64,000 nucleotides of DNA from Acidobacteriota bacterium (GTDB taxonomy: Bacteria; Acidobacteriota; JAAYUB01), in contig JAKQOW010000048.1 in NCBI GenBank assembly GCA_029565065.1, positions 1-64,000 on the forward strand, read 5' to 3'. The position numbers were made by a program, and so were the translations under genes. Of the stretch, positions 8,322 through 15,188 are shown one piece after another. Numbering within the stretch: position 1 is the stretch's first letter; the number at the start of each line of letters is the position of its first letter. The notes beneath the pieces were generated by a model, which did no database searches, had not been told where the DNA came from, and saw only the letters and a list, made by a program, of their open reading frames with translations.

Positions 8322-8881
8322 TGAACTGCGAACGTTACCGCCGGTTGTATGACGAGTACGACGCCGGCACCCTGCATCCGCAGGACTATGAAGCGGTGCG
8401 TCGACACCTGGACGATTGCCTGTCCTGCCGCCAGTTCTTCCAAGACGCGGGCCAGCTGGCGCGGCTCGCCGCCGCCTGCCCCCGCGTCGCGGCGCCGGAC
8501 GATTTCGAGGACCGCCTCCGGAGCCGCCTGGGGGTGGTGCGCGAGGAACGGCGCCGCCCGCCCGCCCTGCACTGGCACGTGGGCGTGGCCCTGGCGGCCT
8601 CGGTCCTGCTGGCGCTGGGTATCTGGCTCGGCACCTATTTCCAGTCACGTCACCCCATCGACGTGCCGGACCGCCGGCTGGCGCAGCAACCGGCGACCAT
8701 CCCGACCGAGGTGGTCATCCCCGTGGAGCCCGCCCAGCCGGCGGCGGGCGAGGACCAGATCCGCTTCGTGACCCGCGATCCGGCCACCGGCCGGGAAGTG
8801 CTCGTGGAGATGCCCGCCTCGTACACCGTGCAGGACCTGTCCACCCTGGAGGGCCCCTATTTGATGGATGTGAGTCACTGA
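8321..8881 (+). CDS. Zinc-finger anti-sigma factor, single-pass membrane
   Basis: A 186-residue anti-sigma factor. The N-terminal domain has the ZAS-type H-x3-C-x2-C motif in HLDDCLSC, which usually binds zinc and clamps the cognate ECF sigma. One membrane helix lies at about residues 88-107 (VGVALAASVLLALGIWLGTYF), followed by an extracytoplasmic domain of about 80 residues. I use the ATG at 8321, overlapping the sigma stop, rather than the GTG one codon before. It is the direct partner of the sigma gene upstream and is followed after 1 nt by the PDZ gene. Confidence 0.85.
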   Translation: MNCERYRRLYDEYDAGTLHPQDYEAVRRHLDDCLSCRQFFQDAGQLARLAAACPRVAAPDDFEDRLRSRLGVVREERRRPPALHWHVGVALAASVLLALGIWLGTYFQSRHPIDVPDRRLAQQPATIPTEVVIPVEPAQPAAGEDQIRFVTRDPATGREVLVEMPASYTVQDLSTLEGPYLMDVSH

Positions 8882-8882
8882 C

Positions 8883-10331
8883 ATGAGCCGCCCCGCAATC
8901 GCCAGCTCACCCCCGACCCCGCGCCGCTGGATCGGCGCCTTGGCCGCCGTGCTGTCTCTGGCGGTCGGAGGCGCCGCCGCCGGCGCCGAACCGGTCACCC
9001 TGCCGGTCGTCCCGGTGCGCGTCACCATGACCATCGCCGGCTTCGCGCCGGCGGCGGAATCCGGGGCCGCACTCTCCCGGTATGTCACCCTGCCCGGCTC
9101 GGTGATGGACAACTCGGCCGCCCTCTCCATTCAGCAGGAGATCCTGCTACCCGGTGTGGTGTGGGACGACGCGAACCGCGTGGTGGTGGGCCTGCAGTGG
9201 CTGCTGCCGCAGGCCATGCTCTCCGAGACGACGTTCCAGGTGCTGTCGCTGCCCGACCGCCCCGTCAGGCTGGACACGCTGGGCATCGACGAACGCATCG
9301 GGCTGCTCATCGCGGGGGCGGCCGCCCCGGCCGCGACTGACGCGCCGCTCGGGCGGTCGGGCATCCGCATGCCGCCGGTGCCCGACGCCGATTGGAAGGT
9401 GGTCTGCGTGCCCGCGGGCCGGTCGTTCCGGCTGATCCCGGTCCGGGCGCTCTCCGGCCAGGCGCTGGCGCCGCTGGTCCAGGCCGGCGCGCCCCCGATC
9501 CTGGCGCCGGTCTTCCGATCCAACGGCGACTTCGACGGCTTCTGCTATCCGTTCCGGACCGGCAACGTCCCGGCCGACAGCTGGGAGTGGCTGCCTGCTC
9601 CGGACATCCGCAACCGCGTCGATTACATCTCCCGACACCGGATCGACCTGCTCTCGGGCTACCTGGGCGTCTTCTTCGGCTCAGCCGGGAGCACGGACCG
9701 GCGAGCGGGACCGGCGGTGTTCGTCCGCAGCGTCGTGCCGGCGTCGCCCGCGGCCAACGCCGGCCTGCGGCCGGGCGACCGCGTCGGCCGGATCGGCCCG
9801 CAACCGGTGGAATCGGTGCAACAGGCGGTGATGCTGCTGCGCCGCCACGCCCCGAACAGCCAGGTCCGGATCGAGGTCGTCCGGGAAGGCAAGGCGCTGA
9901 CCCGCGACGTGGTGCTGGGGCGGCGGCAGGTTGTTTCCCGGGCGGAGACCGACCGCCTCCTGAAGATGCTGCCGGAATCCCGGCAACGTGACCTGGCGGC
10001 GGTCGCCGCTGGCCAGCGGGCCGACACCGCCGCCGAGCCGGCCGCCGTCCCGACCATGGGCATCTTCATGCACCCGGCCTCCCGGCAGCTGCTGGCGATG
10101 CTGGGATGGACGGGCGAAGGCGGGGTGCTGGTCTCGGCGGTTCTGCCCGGATATCCGGCCGCCGCCGCCGGGCTCCAGGCTGGCGACGTGCTGCTGGACT
10201 TCCAGGGACAACCTACGACCGACCTGGCCGCGGTCCCGAAGCTCCTGCGCAACCTGCAGCCCGGCCGGCAAATCACCGTCCGCTATTTCCGGCAGGGGGA
10301 GATCCGGACCACCCGGGTCACCGTGAAATGA
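8883..10331 (+). CDS. Exported double-PDZ protein, degenerate HtrA-like
   Basis: A 482-residue exported protein with a signal peptide ending near AAAGAEP. Two PDZ domains are clear: one with SVVPASPAANAGLRPGDRVG and one at the C-terminus with AVLPGYPAAAAGLQAGDVLL. The first 250 residues look like a trypsin-like fold without its catalytic residues: where HtrA proteins have the His-containing strand, this reads VVVGLQWLL, and the GNSGGP serine loop position reads GAPPILAPV. This alignment is by eye. As third gene of the sigma/anti-sigma operon it may be a periplasmic sensor or adaptor that binds unfolded peptides. A role in relieving the anti-sigma factor is inferred. Confidence 0.65.
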   Translation: MSRPAIASSPPTPRRWIGALAAVLSLAVGGAAAGAEPVTLPVVPVRVTMTIAGFAPAAESGAALSRYVTLPGSVMDNSAALSIQQEILLPGVVWDDANRVVVGLQWLLPQAMLSETTFQVLSLPDRPVRLDTLGIDERIGLLIAGAAAPAATDAPLGRSGIRMPPVPDADWKVVCVPAGRSFRLIPVRALSGQALAPLVQAGAPPILAPVFRSNGDFDGFCYPFRTGNVPADSWEWLPAPDIRNRVDYISRHRIDLLSGYLGVFFGSAGSTDRRAGPAVFVRSVVPASPAANAGLRPGDRVGRIGPQPVESVQQAVMLLRRHAPNSQVRIEVVREGKALTRDVVLGRRQVVSRAETDRLLKMLPESRQRDLAAVAAGQRADTAAEPAAVPTMGIFMHPASRQLLAMLGWTGEGGVLVSAVLPGYPAAAAGLQAGDVLLDFQGQPTTDLAAVPKLLRNLQPGRQITVRYFRQGEIRTTRVTVK

Positions 10332-10332
10332 C

Positions 10333-10358
10333 AAGGCCCCCGGTTCCGCGGGGGCCTT
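10333..10358. terminator. Hairpin between convergent genes
   Basis: AAGGCCCCCG (10333-10342) pairs with CGGGGGCCTT (10349-10358) around a 6-nt loop. It sits 1 nt after the PDZ stop and between convergent genes, so it may stop transcription from both sides. No U-run follows on either strand. Confidence 0.65.
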
Positions 10359-10413
10359 GGGCATCGTCATGACCGTGCGGAGGCGTGAGCCGCCTCCCGT
10401 CCGGCCGGGCGTA

Positions 10414-11667
10414 TCATGTTCCGGCGGAGTAATCGTCGGCGTACCGGATCTGCTCCTCGGTCAGCGTGTCGATGGACACGCCCATCGTCGCCAGCTTCAG
10501 CGTCGCGATTTCCTGGTCCTGCGTTTCCGGGATGTCATGGACCCTCTTCTCGAGCCCCTGCCCGTGCCGGGCCAGGAACAGCATGCTCATGAACTGGTTG
10601 GCGAAGCTCATGTCCATGACCTCGGACGGATGGCCTTCCGCGGCGGCCAGGTTGACCAGCCGGCCCTTGGCCAGGACGTAGATCCGCCGCCCGTCCGGCA
10701 GCGTGTACTCCTCGTTGTTGGGCCGGATCTCCCGCACGGACTTGGCCAGGCCGGCCAGGTCGTTCAGGTTGACCTCCACGTCGTAGTGTCCGGTGTTGCA
10801 GACGATGGCGCCGTCCTTCATCCGCTCGAAATGGCGTCTCACGATCACGTCCTTGACGCCGGTGGCGGTGATGAAGATGTCGCCCACCGCCGCCGCCTCG
10901 TCCATGGTCATCACCCGGCAGCCGTCCAACACCGCCTTGAGGGCCGCGGTGGCCTTCACCTCGGTGGCGATCACCCGGGCGCCCATCCCCTTGGCCCGGA
11001 CGGCGCAGCCCCGGCCGCAGTGGCCGTAGCCGGCGACCACGAAGTGCTTGCCCGCCAGGAGGACGTTGGTGGCGCGCAGGATCCCGTCCAGGGACGACTG
11101 CCCGGTGCCGTACACGTTGTCGAAGTCCCACTTGGTCTCGGCGTCGTTCACGGCGACCACCGGGTACATCAGCTTGCCGTGGGCGCCCATCGCCCGCAAC
11201 CGATGGACGCCGGTGGTGGTCTCCTCGGTGCCGCCAATGATGGTGGCCGCCAGCTCCGGGTGGCGGTTATGCACGGTGAAGATCAGGTCGGCCCCGTCGT
11301 CCAGCGTCAGGGTGGGCTTGATCTCCAGGGTCTTGTCGATGCACCAGTAGAACTCCTCGACGTTCATCCCGTGCCAGGCGTAGACGGAGATGCCGTCGGC
11401 GACGAGCGCGGCGGCGATGTCGTCCTGCGTGGAGAGCGGGTTGCAGCCCGACCAGGCCACCTGGGCGCCTGCCGCCTTCAGCGTTTTCACCAGCACCGCG
11501 GTCTCCTTGGTCACATGCAGGCAACCGGCGATCCGCATCCCCTTGAGCGGCTGCTCCTTGGCGAACCGCTCCCGCAGAGCCATCATCACCGGCATGCGGG
11601 ACTCGGCCCAGCGGACCTTGAGCGCGCCCTGCTCGGCGAGGGCGATGTCCTTGATCTTGTGTTCCAC
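10414..11667 (-). CDS. ahcY: Adenosylhomocysteinase
   Basis: S-adenosylhomocysteine hydrolase, cytosolic, splitting SAH into adenosine and homocysteine and so clearing the product of SAM-dependent methylation. The 417-residue length and the ending RYADDYSAGT match the short archaeal/Thermotoga-type form, which lacks the insertion and the C-terminal PDHYRY of long bacterial forms. Conserved segments include HVTKET near residue 51, DDGAD near 123 and the NAD-binding AGYGHCGRG at about 212-220. The start is GTG, with GAGGTG upstream. It is probably monocistronic, from the promoter at 11751-11779. Confidence 0.95.
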   Translation of the reverse strand: MEHKIKDIALAEQGALKVRWAESRMPVMMALRERFAKEQPLKGMRIAGCLHVTKETAVLVKTLKAAGAQVAWSGCNPLSTQDDIAAALVADGISVYAWHGMNVEEFYWCIDKTLEIKPTLTLDDGADLIFTVHNRHPELAATIIGGTEETTTGVHRLRAMGAHGKLMYPVVAVNDAETKWDFDNVYGTGQSSLDGILRATNVLLAGKHFVVAGYGHCGRGCAVRAKGMGARVIATEVKATAALKAVLDGCRVMTMDEAAAVGDIFITATGVKDVIVRRHFERMKDGAIVCNTGHYDVEVNLNDLAGLAKSVREIRPNNEEYTLPDGRRIYVLAKGRLVNLAAAEGHPSEVMDMSFANQFMSMLFLARHGQGLEKRVHDIPETQDQEIATLKLATMGVSIDTLTEEQIRYADDYSAGT

Positions 11668-11750
11668 AATTCACCTCGTAGCCGGAGTGTCGTCGGTCCC
11701 GTTCGGGTGGCCCGGTGGCCCGGGCGCCGCATCCGCCGGGCGGACCGCTC

Positions 11751-11779
11751 ATTGTAATGCAGGGGCATCCGATTGTACA
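11751..11779 (-). promoter_or_regulatory. Predicted ahcY promoter
   Basis: On the minus strand, TGTACA (11774-11779), a 17-nt spacer and TACAAT (11751-11756). The start would be near 11744, leaving a GC-rich leader of about 76 nt. In it CGGTCC (11742-11747) can pair with GGACCG (11694-11699). I did not find a known SAH or SAM riboswitch core. Confidence 0.45.
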
Positions 11780-11817
11780 TGAAAACCATCGGCCGGCCGC
11801 CGGGCCAGCCGGCCCGC

Positions 11818-11845
11818 TTGAAATTTCCCGCGCCGCGCATATAAT
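11818..11845 (+). promoter_or_regulatory. Predicted promoter of the GNAT gene
   Basis: TTGAAA (11818-11823), a 16-nt spacer and TATAAT (11840-11845). The start would be about 100 nt upstream of the acetyltransferase gene. Together with the ahcY promoter it accounts for the 285-nt divergent gap. Confidence 0.55.
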
Positions 11846-11952
11846 AAGGAAGCAGCAGACATGGACGAGTCATCGCCACAACGCCGTTTACGCATTGGAT
11901 TCCCGTCAGCGGACTGGATGCCACGCCGTGTGCCCCGCCGGGTGGTGGTCTC

Positions 11953-12408
11953 ATGATCCGGTCGGCGGCGATCGACAACCTGCCGATGCTCATGGATATC
12001 GAGCACCGCTGCTTCCTCCGGGACCAGTTCAGTGAAGCCCTTTACACCGGCTTTCTGTTGCGCCCCGACTGCGAGGTGTTCCTCTGCCTGGCCGGCGAAA
12101 CGCCCATCGGCTCGATGGTTCTGCTCTTCCCCGCCGAGCTGGACGCATGCCATGTGATCTCGGTCGCCGTGGTCCCGGAACACCAGGGTCACGGCTTCGG
12201 CCGTGAGCTCATGGCCTGGGCGGAGGCACGGGCGCTGGCCAAGCGGTGCCGGCAGCTGCAACTGGAGGTCCGGAAGAACAACCGCCGCGCCCGGGCGATC
12301 TACGAAGCCCTCGATTACCGAAAAATCCGTGTCCTGAAAGATTACTACGGCAAGGGCGTCGACGGCATTCTCTACGTCAAATCCCTGCCCGAGTGTTCAA
12401 CCCGTTAG
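11953..12408 (+). CDS. GNAT-family N-acetyltransferase, RimI-like
   Basis: A 151-residue single-domain acetyltransferase. The acetyl-CoA loop VVPEHQGHGFGRELM lies at about residues 73-87, preceded by a strand VISVAV. The C-terminal LEVRKNNRRARAIYEALDYR is the typical motif B of RimI-type enzymes, where NxxAxxxYExLGF is usual. RimI acetylates the N-terminus of ribosomal protein S18, but related enzymes act on other proteins, so the substrate is not assigned. It has its own promoter and is followed after 42 nt by the PAS gene, perhaps in the same transcript. Confidence 0.82.
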   Translation: MIRSAAIDNLPMLMDIEHRCFLRDQFSEALYTGFLLRPDCEVFLCLAGETPIGSMVLLFPAELDACHVISVAVVPEHQGHGFGRELMAWAEARALAKRCRQLQLEVRKNNRRARAIYEALDYRKIRVLKDYYGKGVDGILYVKSLPECSTR

Positions 12409-12450
12409 CCGGACACTGTCGAAAATCTCCCCAGTGCCGGAGGCGCCCGG

Positions 12451-13065
12451 GTGGATAACCGCTACCTCTCCTTCGAGATCGACAAGCTGATGGAGGAAAA
12501 CCGGAAGCTGCGCTCCGAGAACCGCAATTTCCGCGAGATCCTTTCCTGCGACCAGGATCTCATCATCCGCTACCACATTCTCGACCGCTGCTTCCAGTAT
12601 GTCAGTCCGGCGGCCACCACCCTGACCGGGCATCAGCCGTCGGCATTTTACGAAAATCCCGGGCTGCTCGCCGAGTTGGTGGACGCCGAGCACCGGCCGG
12701 CGTTCGACGCGTTCTGGCTGGCGGCGGCCGCCGGCGCGGCCGATACGGAGCTCCAGCTTCGGTTCCGTCACTCCGACGGTCATACGGTCTGGGCCGCGAT
12801 GAGGACATGGCCGGTGATCAACCACATGGGCCGCCAGGTGGCCGTGATCGGCAGCATCCGGGACATCTCGCTGCAGAAACAGATGGAGGAGCGCATCCGC
12901 AAGCTGGAGGGCCTCATCCCCATCTGCGCCGGCTGCAAGAAAATCCGCCTGCCCGATCACACATGGCAGGAAATCGAGAGCTTCCTGGCCCGCCGGTCCA
13001 ACATGGATTTCACCCACGGCCTCTGTCCGGAGTGTCGTCACCGCTACTTCCCGTCGCGCCCCTGA
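12451..13065 (+). CDS. PAS-domain protein with C-terminal cysteine motif
   Basis: A 204-residue cytosolic protein starting at GTG with GGAGG upstream. Residues 1-30 form a coiled coil (FEIDKLMEENRKLRSENRNF). A PAS domain follows to about 145, ending in the PAC-like VAVIGSIRDISLQKQMEERI. The last 55 residues carry PICAGCKKIR, then W-x2-IESFLA, then FTHGLCPECRHRYFP. This Cys4 arrangement is common at the C-terminus of signalling proteins and probably binds a metal. No output domain is present, so it is either a sensor that acts by protein contact or an adaptor for the nearby kinase-type genes. Confidence 0.7.
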   Translation: MDNRYLSFEIDKLMEENRKLRSENRNFREILSCDQDLIIRYHILDRCFQYVSPAATTLTGHQPSAFYENPGLLAELVDAEHRPAFDAFWLAAAAGAADTELQLRFRHSDGHTVWAAMRTWPVINHMGRQVAVIGSIRDISLQKQMEERIRKLEGLIPICAGCKKIRLPDHTWQEIESFLARRSNMDFTHGLCPECRHRYFPSRP

Positions 13066-13068
13066 CCA

Positions 13069-13120
13069 GCGGCCTTGGGCGGCCGCGCGGAGCGGACGTG
13101 AAGTTCCGGCCCGGCCGGGC
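13069..13120. terminator. Hairpins between convergent PAS and HD-GYP genes
   Basis: The 63-nt convergent gap holds GCGGCC (13069-13074)/GGCCGC (13081-13086) and a palindrome GCCCGGCCGGGC (13109-13120). Neither is followed by a T-run. They could serve as weak or factor-assisted terminators. Confidence 0.35.
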
Positions 13121-13128
13121 GGGGACGG

Positions 13129-14226
13129 TCACGGTTGTTTCTGGAGAATGTCGTCCATGTTGGGGGTGGCGGCCTGCAGGTCGGGGAACACCCGCTCCAC
13201 CACCGGCCGCAGATACTCGACCCCGGGAAAGAAGGTCTCGACGAATTTCAGGAAGGCCACCACGATGTCCGGGTCGAACTGGGTGCCGGAGCACTTCTGG
13301 ATCTCCTCGACGGCATAGGAGACCGGGCGGGCGCTCCGGTATGGGCGGTCCGACGTGATGGCGTCGAAGGCGTCGGCCACCGACAGGATGCGGGCGCCGA
13401 TGGGAGTCGCTTCGCCCTTGAGCCCGTCCGGCCGGCCGTTGCCGTCCCAGTACTCATGATGGTGCTTGACGTAGCCCAGGATGTCGCTGTCGCGCAGAAT
13501 GGGTGACAGGATCTTGGCGCTGATAGCCGGGTGATAGTAGATGTGCGAGAACTCCTCGGCGTCGAGCGAGGTGGGCTTGTTGAGAACGCTCTCCTTGACC
13601 CCGATCTTGCCGATGTCGTGCAGCAGGCCGGCGAGATACACCTTCTGGATCTGCTCGCGGGAGATGCCCATGATCCGGGCGATCTCCACGGCGTACCGGG
13701 TGACCCGGCGGGAATGGCCCTCGGTGTACTTGTCCTTGGCTTCCAGCGCCGAGACCAGCGACTTGATCGCGTCCAGGTAGAGGTTCTTGATCTGGACGGT
13801 CTGCTCCTCGACCTTGTCCTCCAGGAACAGTTGGTACTCCCGGTTCTTCAGGATCAGATTGCGCTTCTCCAGGGCCCGCTCCACGGCGATGCACACCTCG
13901 TCCAGGTTGAAGGGCTTGGTGATGTAATCGGAGGCGCCCATCTTGAGCGTTTCGATGGCGATGCTCATGTCGGACACGGCGGTCACCATGATCACCGCCA
14001 GGTCAGGGTCCAGGACGCGGACCTTCTTCAGCAGGTCGATGCCGCTCATGCCCGGCATCCGGATGTCGCTCATCATCAGGTCGAATTTCTGGCCGTTTTG
14101 AAAACAATCCAGTGCGTTCTGGGCGTTGGGCGCCGGCTGGCAGTGGTACCCTTCCTCCATGAGCCGCCAGGTCAGGATCTCGCGCACGCTCGGCTCGTCT
14201 TCGACAACCAGAATGGACGCGGGCAT
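13129..14226 (-). CDS. Response regulator with HD-GYP output domain
   Basis: A 365-residue two-domain regulator. The receiver domain (about 1-120) has the acidic pair Glu9-Asp10, phospho-acceptor Asp54 in MMSDIRMPG, Thr82 and Lys104. A coiled linker follows, then an HD-GYP domain with HSRRVTRYA, LLHDIGKIGV and HHEYWDGNGRPDGLKG. The family normally hydrolyses cyclic di-GMP; here the GYP motif reads GRP, which may still be active. I moved the start to ATG 14226, after GGAGGA. It is the third gene of the Crp-DHp-regulator operon, 1 nt after the DHp gene. The DHp protein is the obvious phosphodonor or partner. Confidence 0.92.
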   Translation of the reverse strand: MPASILVVEDEPSVREILTWRLMEEGYHCQPAPNAQNALDCFQNGQKFDLMMSDIRMPGMSGIDLLKKVRVLDPDLAVIMVTAVSDMSIAIETLKMGASDYITKPFNLDEVCIAVERALEKRNLILKNREYQLFLEDKVEEQTVQIKNLYLDAIKSLVSALEAKDKYTEGHSRRVTRYAVEIARIMGISREQIQKVYLAGLLHDIGKIGVKESVLNKPTSLDAEEFSHIYYHPAISAKILSPILRDSDILGYVKHHHEYWDGNGRPDGLKGEATPIGARILSVADAFDAITSDRPYRSARPVSYAVEEIQKCSGTQFDPDIVVAFLKFVETFFPGVEYLRPVVERVFPDLQAATPNMDDILQKQP

Positions 14227-14227
14227 G

Positions 14228-14443
14228 TCAATCCTCCGGCTCGTGGCAGTTGTCATTGAGCAGCCGCCCGATCTGCTCGCAGCAGATGAGGATCTTGTCG
14301 ATCCGCCGGCGGGCTCCCGGCGACAATTGCTGTTCCTGGAGCAGCAGCAGATCGACCTGCCCCCGGATCGTGGTCAGGGGGGTGTTCAGGTCATGCCGTA
14401 ACCGCCGGAGCCGTTCCGGGTAATCGGGAGGTGCACCGCTCAT
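14228..14443 (-). CDS. Stand-alone histidine kinase DHp domain protein
   Basis: A 71-residue protein that is almost entirely a HisKA-type dimerisation helix pair. The H-box RLRRLRHDLNTPLTTIRGQV has the phospho-acceptor His17, followed by a second helix with RRIDKILICCEQIGRLL. No ATP-binding domain follows: the gene stops 1 nt before the response regulator start. Its ATG overlaps the Crp stop (ATGA), so the overlaps on both sides argue it is real and translated. It may be a histidine phosphotransfer protein or a dimer partner borrowing a kinase in trans. I see no frameshift that would restore a kinase. Confidence 0.75.
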   Translation of the reverse strand: MSGAPPDYPERLRRLRHDLNTPLTTIRGQVDLLLLQEQQLSPGARRRIDKILICCEQIGRLLNDNCHEPED

Positions 14444-15120
14444 GGCTGCACGTTTTTCCAGCGGTCATGGCCCACCAGGACGAACTTATGGGCGCGGATT
14501 TTCAGCATCTTCTGGGTTTGCAGCTTGGAGATGATCCGGCTGATGGTCTCACGGGAAGTGCCGGCGATCTCCGCCAGGTCCTGGTGGGTGATTTTCGTCG
14601 AGATCAGCACCTCATCGGCCTCCCACTGGCCGTCCACGCGGGCGAGGCTCATCAGGACGTGTTTGAGCCGGGTTTCGGCGTCGTTGAATTTCAGAATCTG
14701 GATGGTCTTCCAGGAGTCCCGTAGTTTCCGGCACAGGATGGTCAGCAGGGATTCCACCACCTGGGCGTTCTTCATCAGCACGGCTTCGAAATGCTGCTTG
14801 GAGATCGAAATGATCTTGCAGTCTTCCATCGCCACCACCGTGGCCGGGGTGGTCTCGTTGTCCAGGAGGGAGAGCTCGCCGAACGTGTCGCCGGGCCCGT
14901 GGATCGCGAGGATGTTCTCCCGGCCGTCCGGCGTGGTCTGCAGCACCTTCACCTCGCCGTACTTGACGATGTACATGTACTGGCCGGTCTCTTCCTCGAT
15001 GAAGATGACCTGGTTCTTCTTGTACTCGCGCTCAAGAAAGATGGCCTGAAGATTCTGGAGCTCGGCCGCAGTCAGATTGTGAAACAGGGGGATGCGCTTA
15101 AAAAAATCGATACTGGTCAC
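14440..15120 (-). CDS. Crp/Fnr-family transcription regulator
   Basis: About 226 residues. The N-terminal cyclic-nucleotide-binding-like beta barrel (residues about 10-115) includes GDTFGELSLLDNETTPATVVA, which resembles the phosphate-binding cassette of CRP. The C-terminal winged helix has THQDLAEIAGTSRETISRII. There is no N-terminal cysteine cluster, so it is not an Fnr-type oxygen sensor. The start is unclear: I prefer GTG 15120; a TTG at 15141 is in frame. A symmetric site TTCAAT-AGTAC-ATTGAA lies 33 nt upstream and may be its own operator. First gene of the operon with the DHp and HD-GYP genes. Confidence 0.9.
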   Translation of the reverse strand: MTSIDFFKRIPLFHNLTAAELQNLQAIFLEREYKKNQVIFIEEETGQYMYIVKYGEVKVLQTTPDGRENILAIHGPGDTFGELSLLDNETTPATVVAMEDCKIISISKQHFEAVLMKNAQVVESLLTILCRKLRDSWKTIQILKFNDAETRLKHVLMSLARVDGQWEADEVLISTKITHQDLAEIAGTSRETISRIISKLQTQKMLKIRAHKFVLVGHDRWKNVQP

Positions 15121-15152
15121 GGCACCCGCTCGACCATCCAAGGATCATTTGC

Positions 15153-15169
15153 TTCAATAGTACATTGAA
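15153..15169. promoter_or_regulatory. Symmetric candidate operator upstream of the Crp/Fnr gene
   Basis: TTCAAT (15153-15158), AGTAC, ATTGAA (15164-15169) is a 6-bp inverted repeat with a 5-nt spacer, a form expected of a dimeric winged-helix regulator. It lies between the ferredoxin gene end (15189) and the Crp/Fnr start. Confidence 0.5.
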
Positions 15170-15188
15170 TGCCGCGTATCTGCAACAG

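Noticed and set aside
11668-11750. SAH riboswitch before ahcY
   Set aside because: A folded leader is possible, but the conserved SAH core is not present by eye, so it is reported only as a structured leader.
14228-14443. DHp gene as a broken histidine kinase
   Set aside because: The reading frame is closed by overlapping start and stop codons on both sides and no neighbouring frame contains an ATPase domain.
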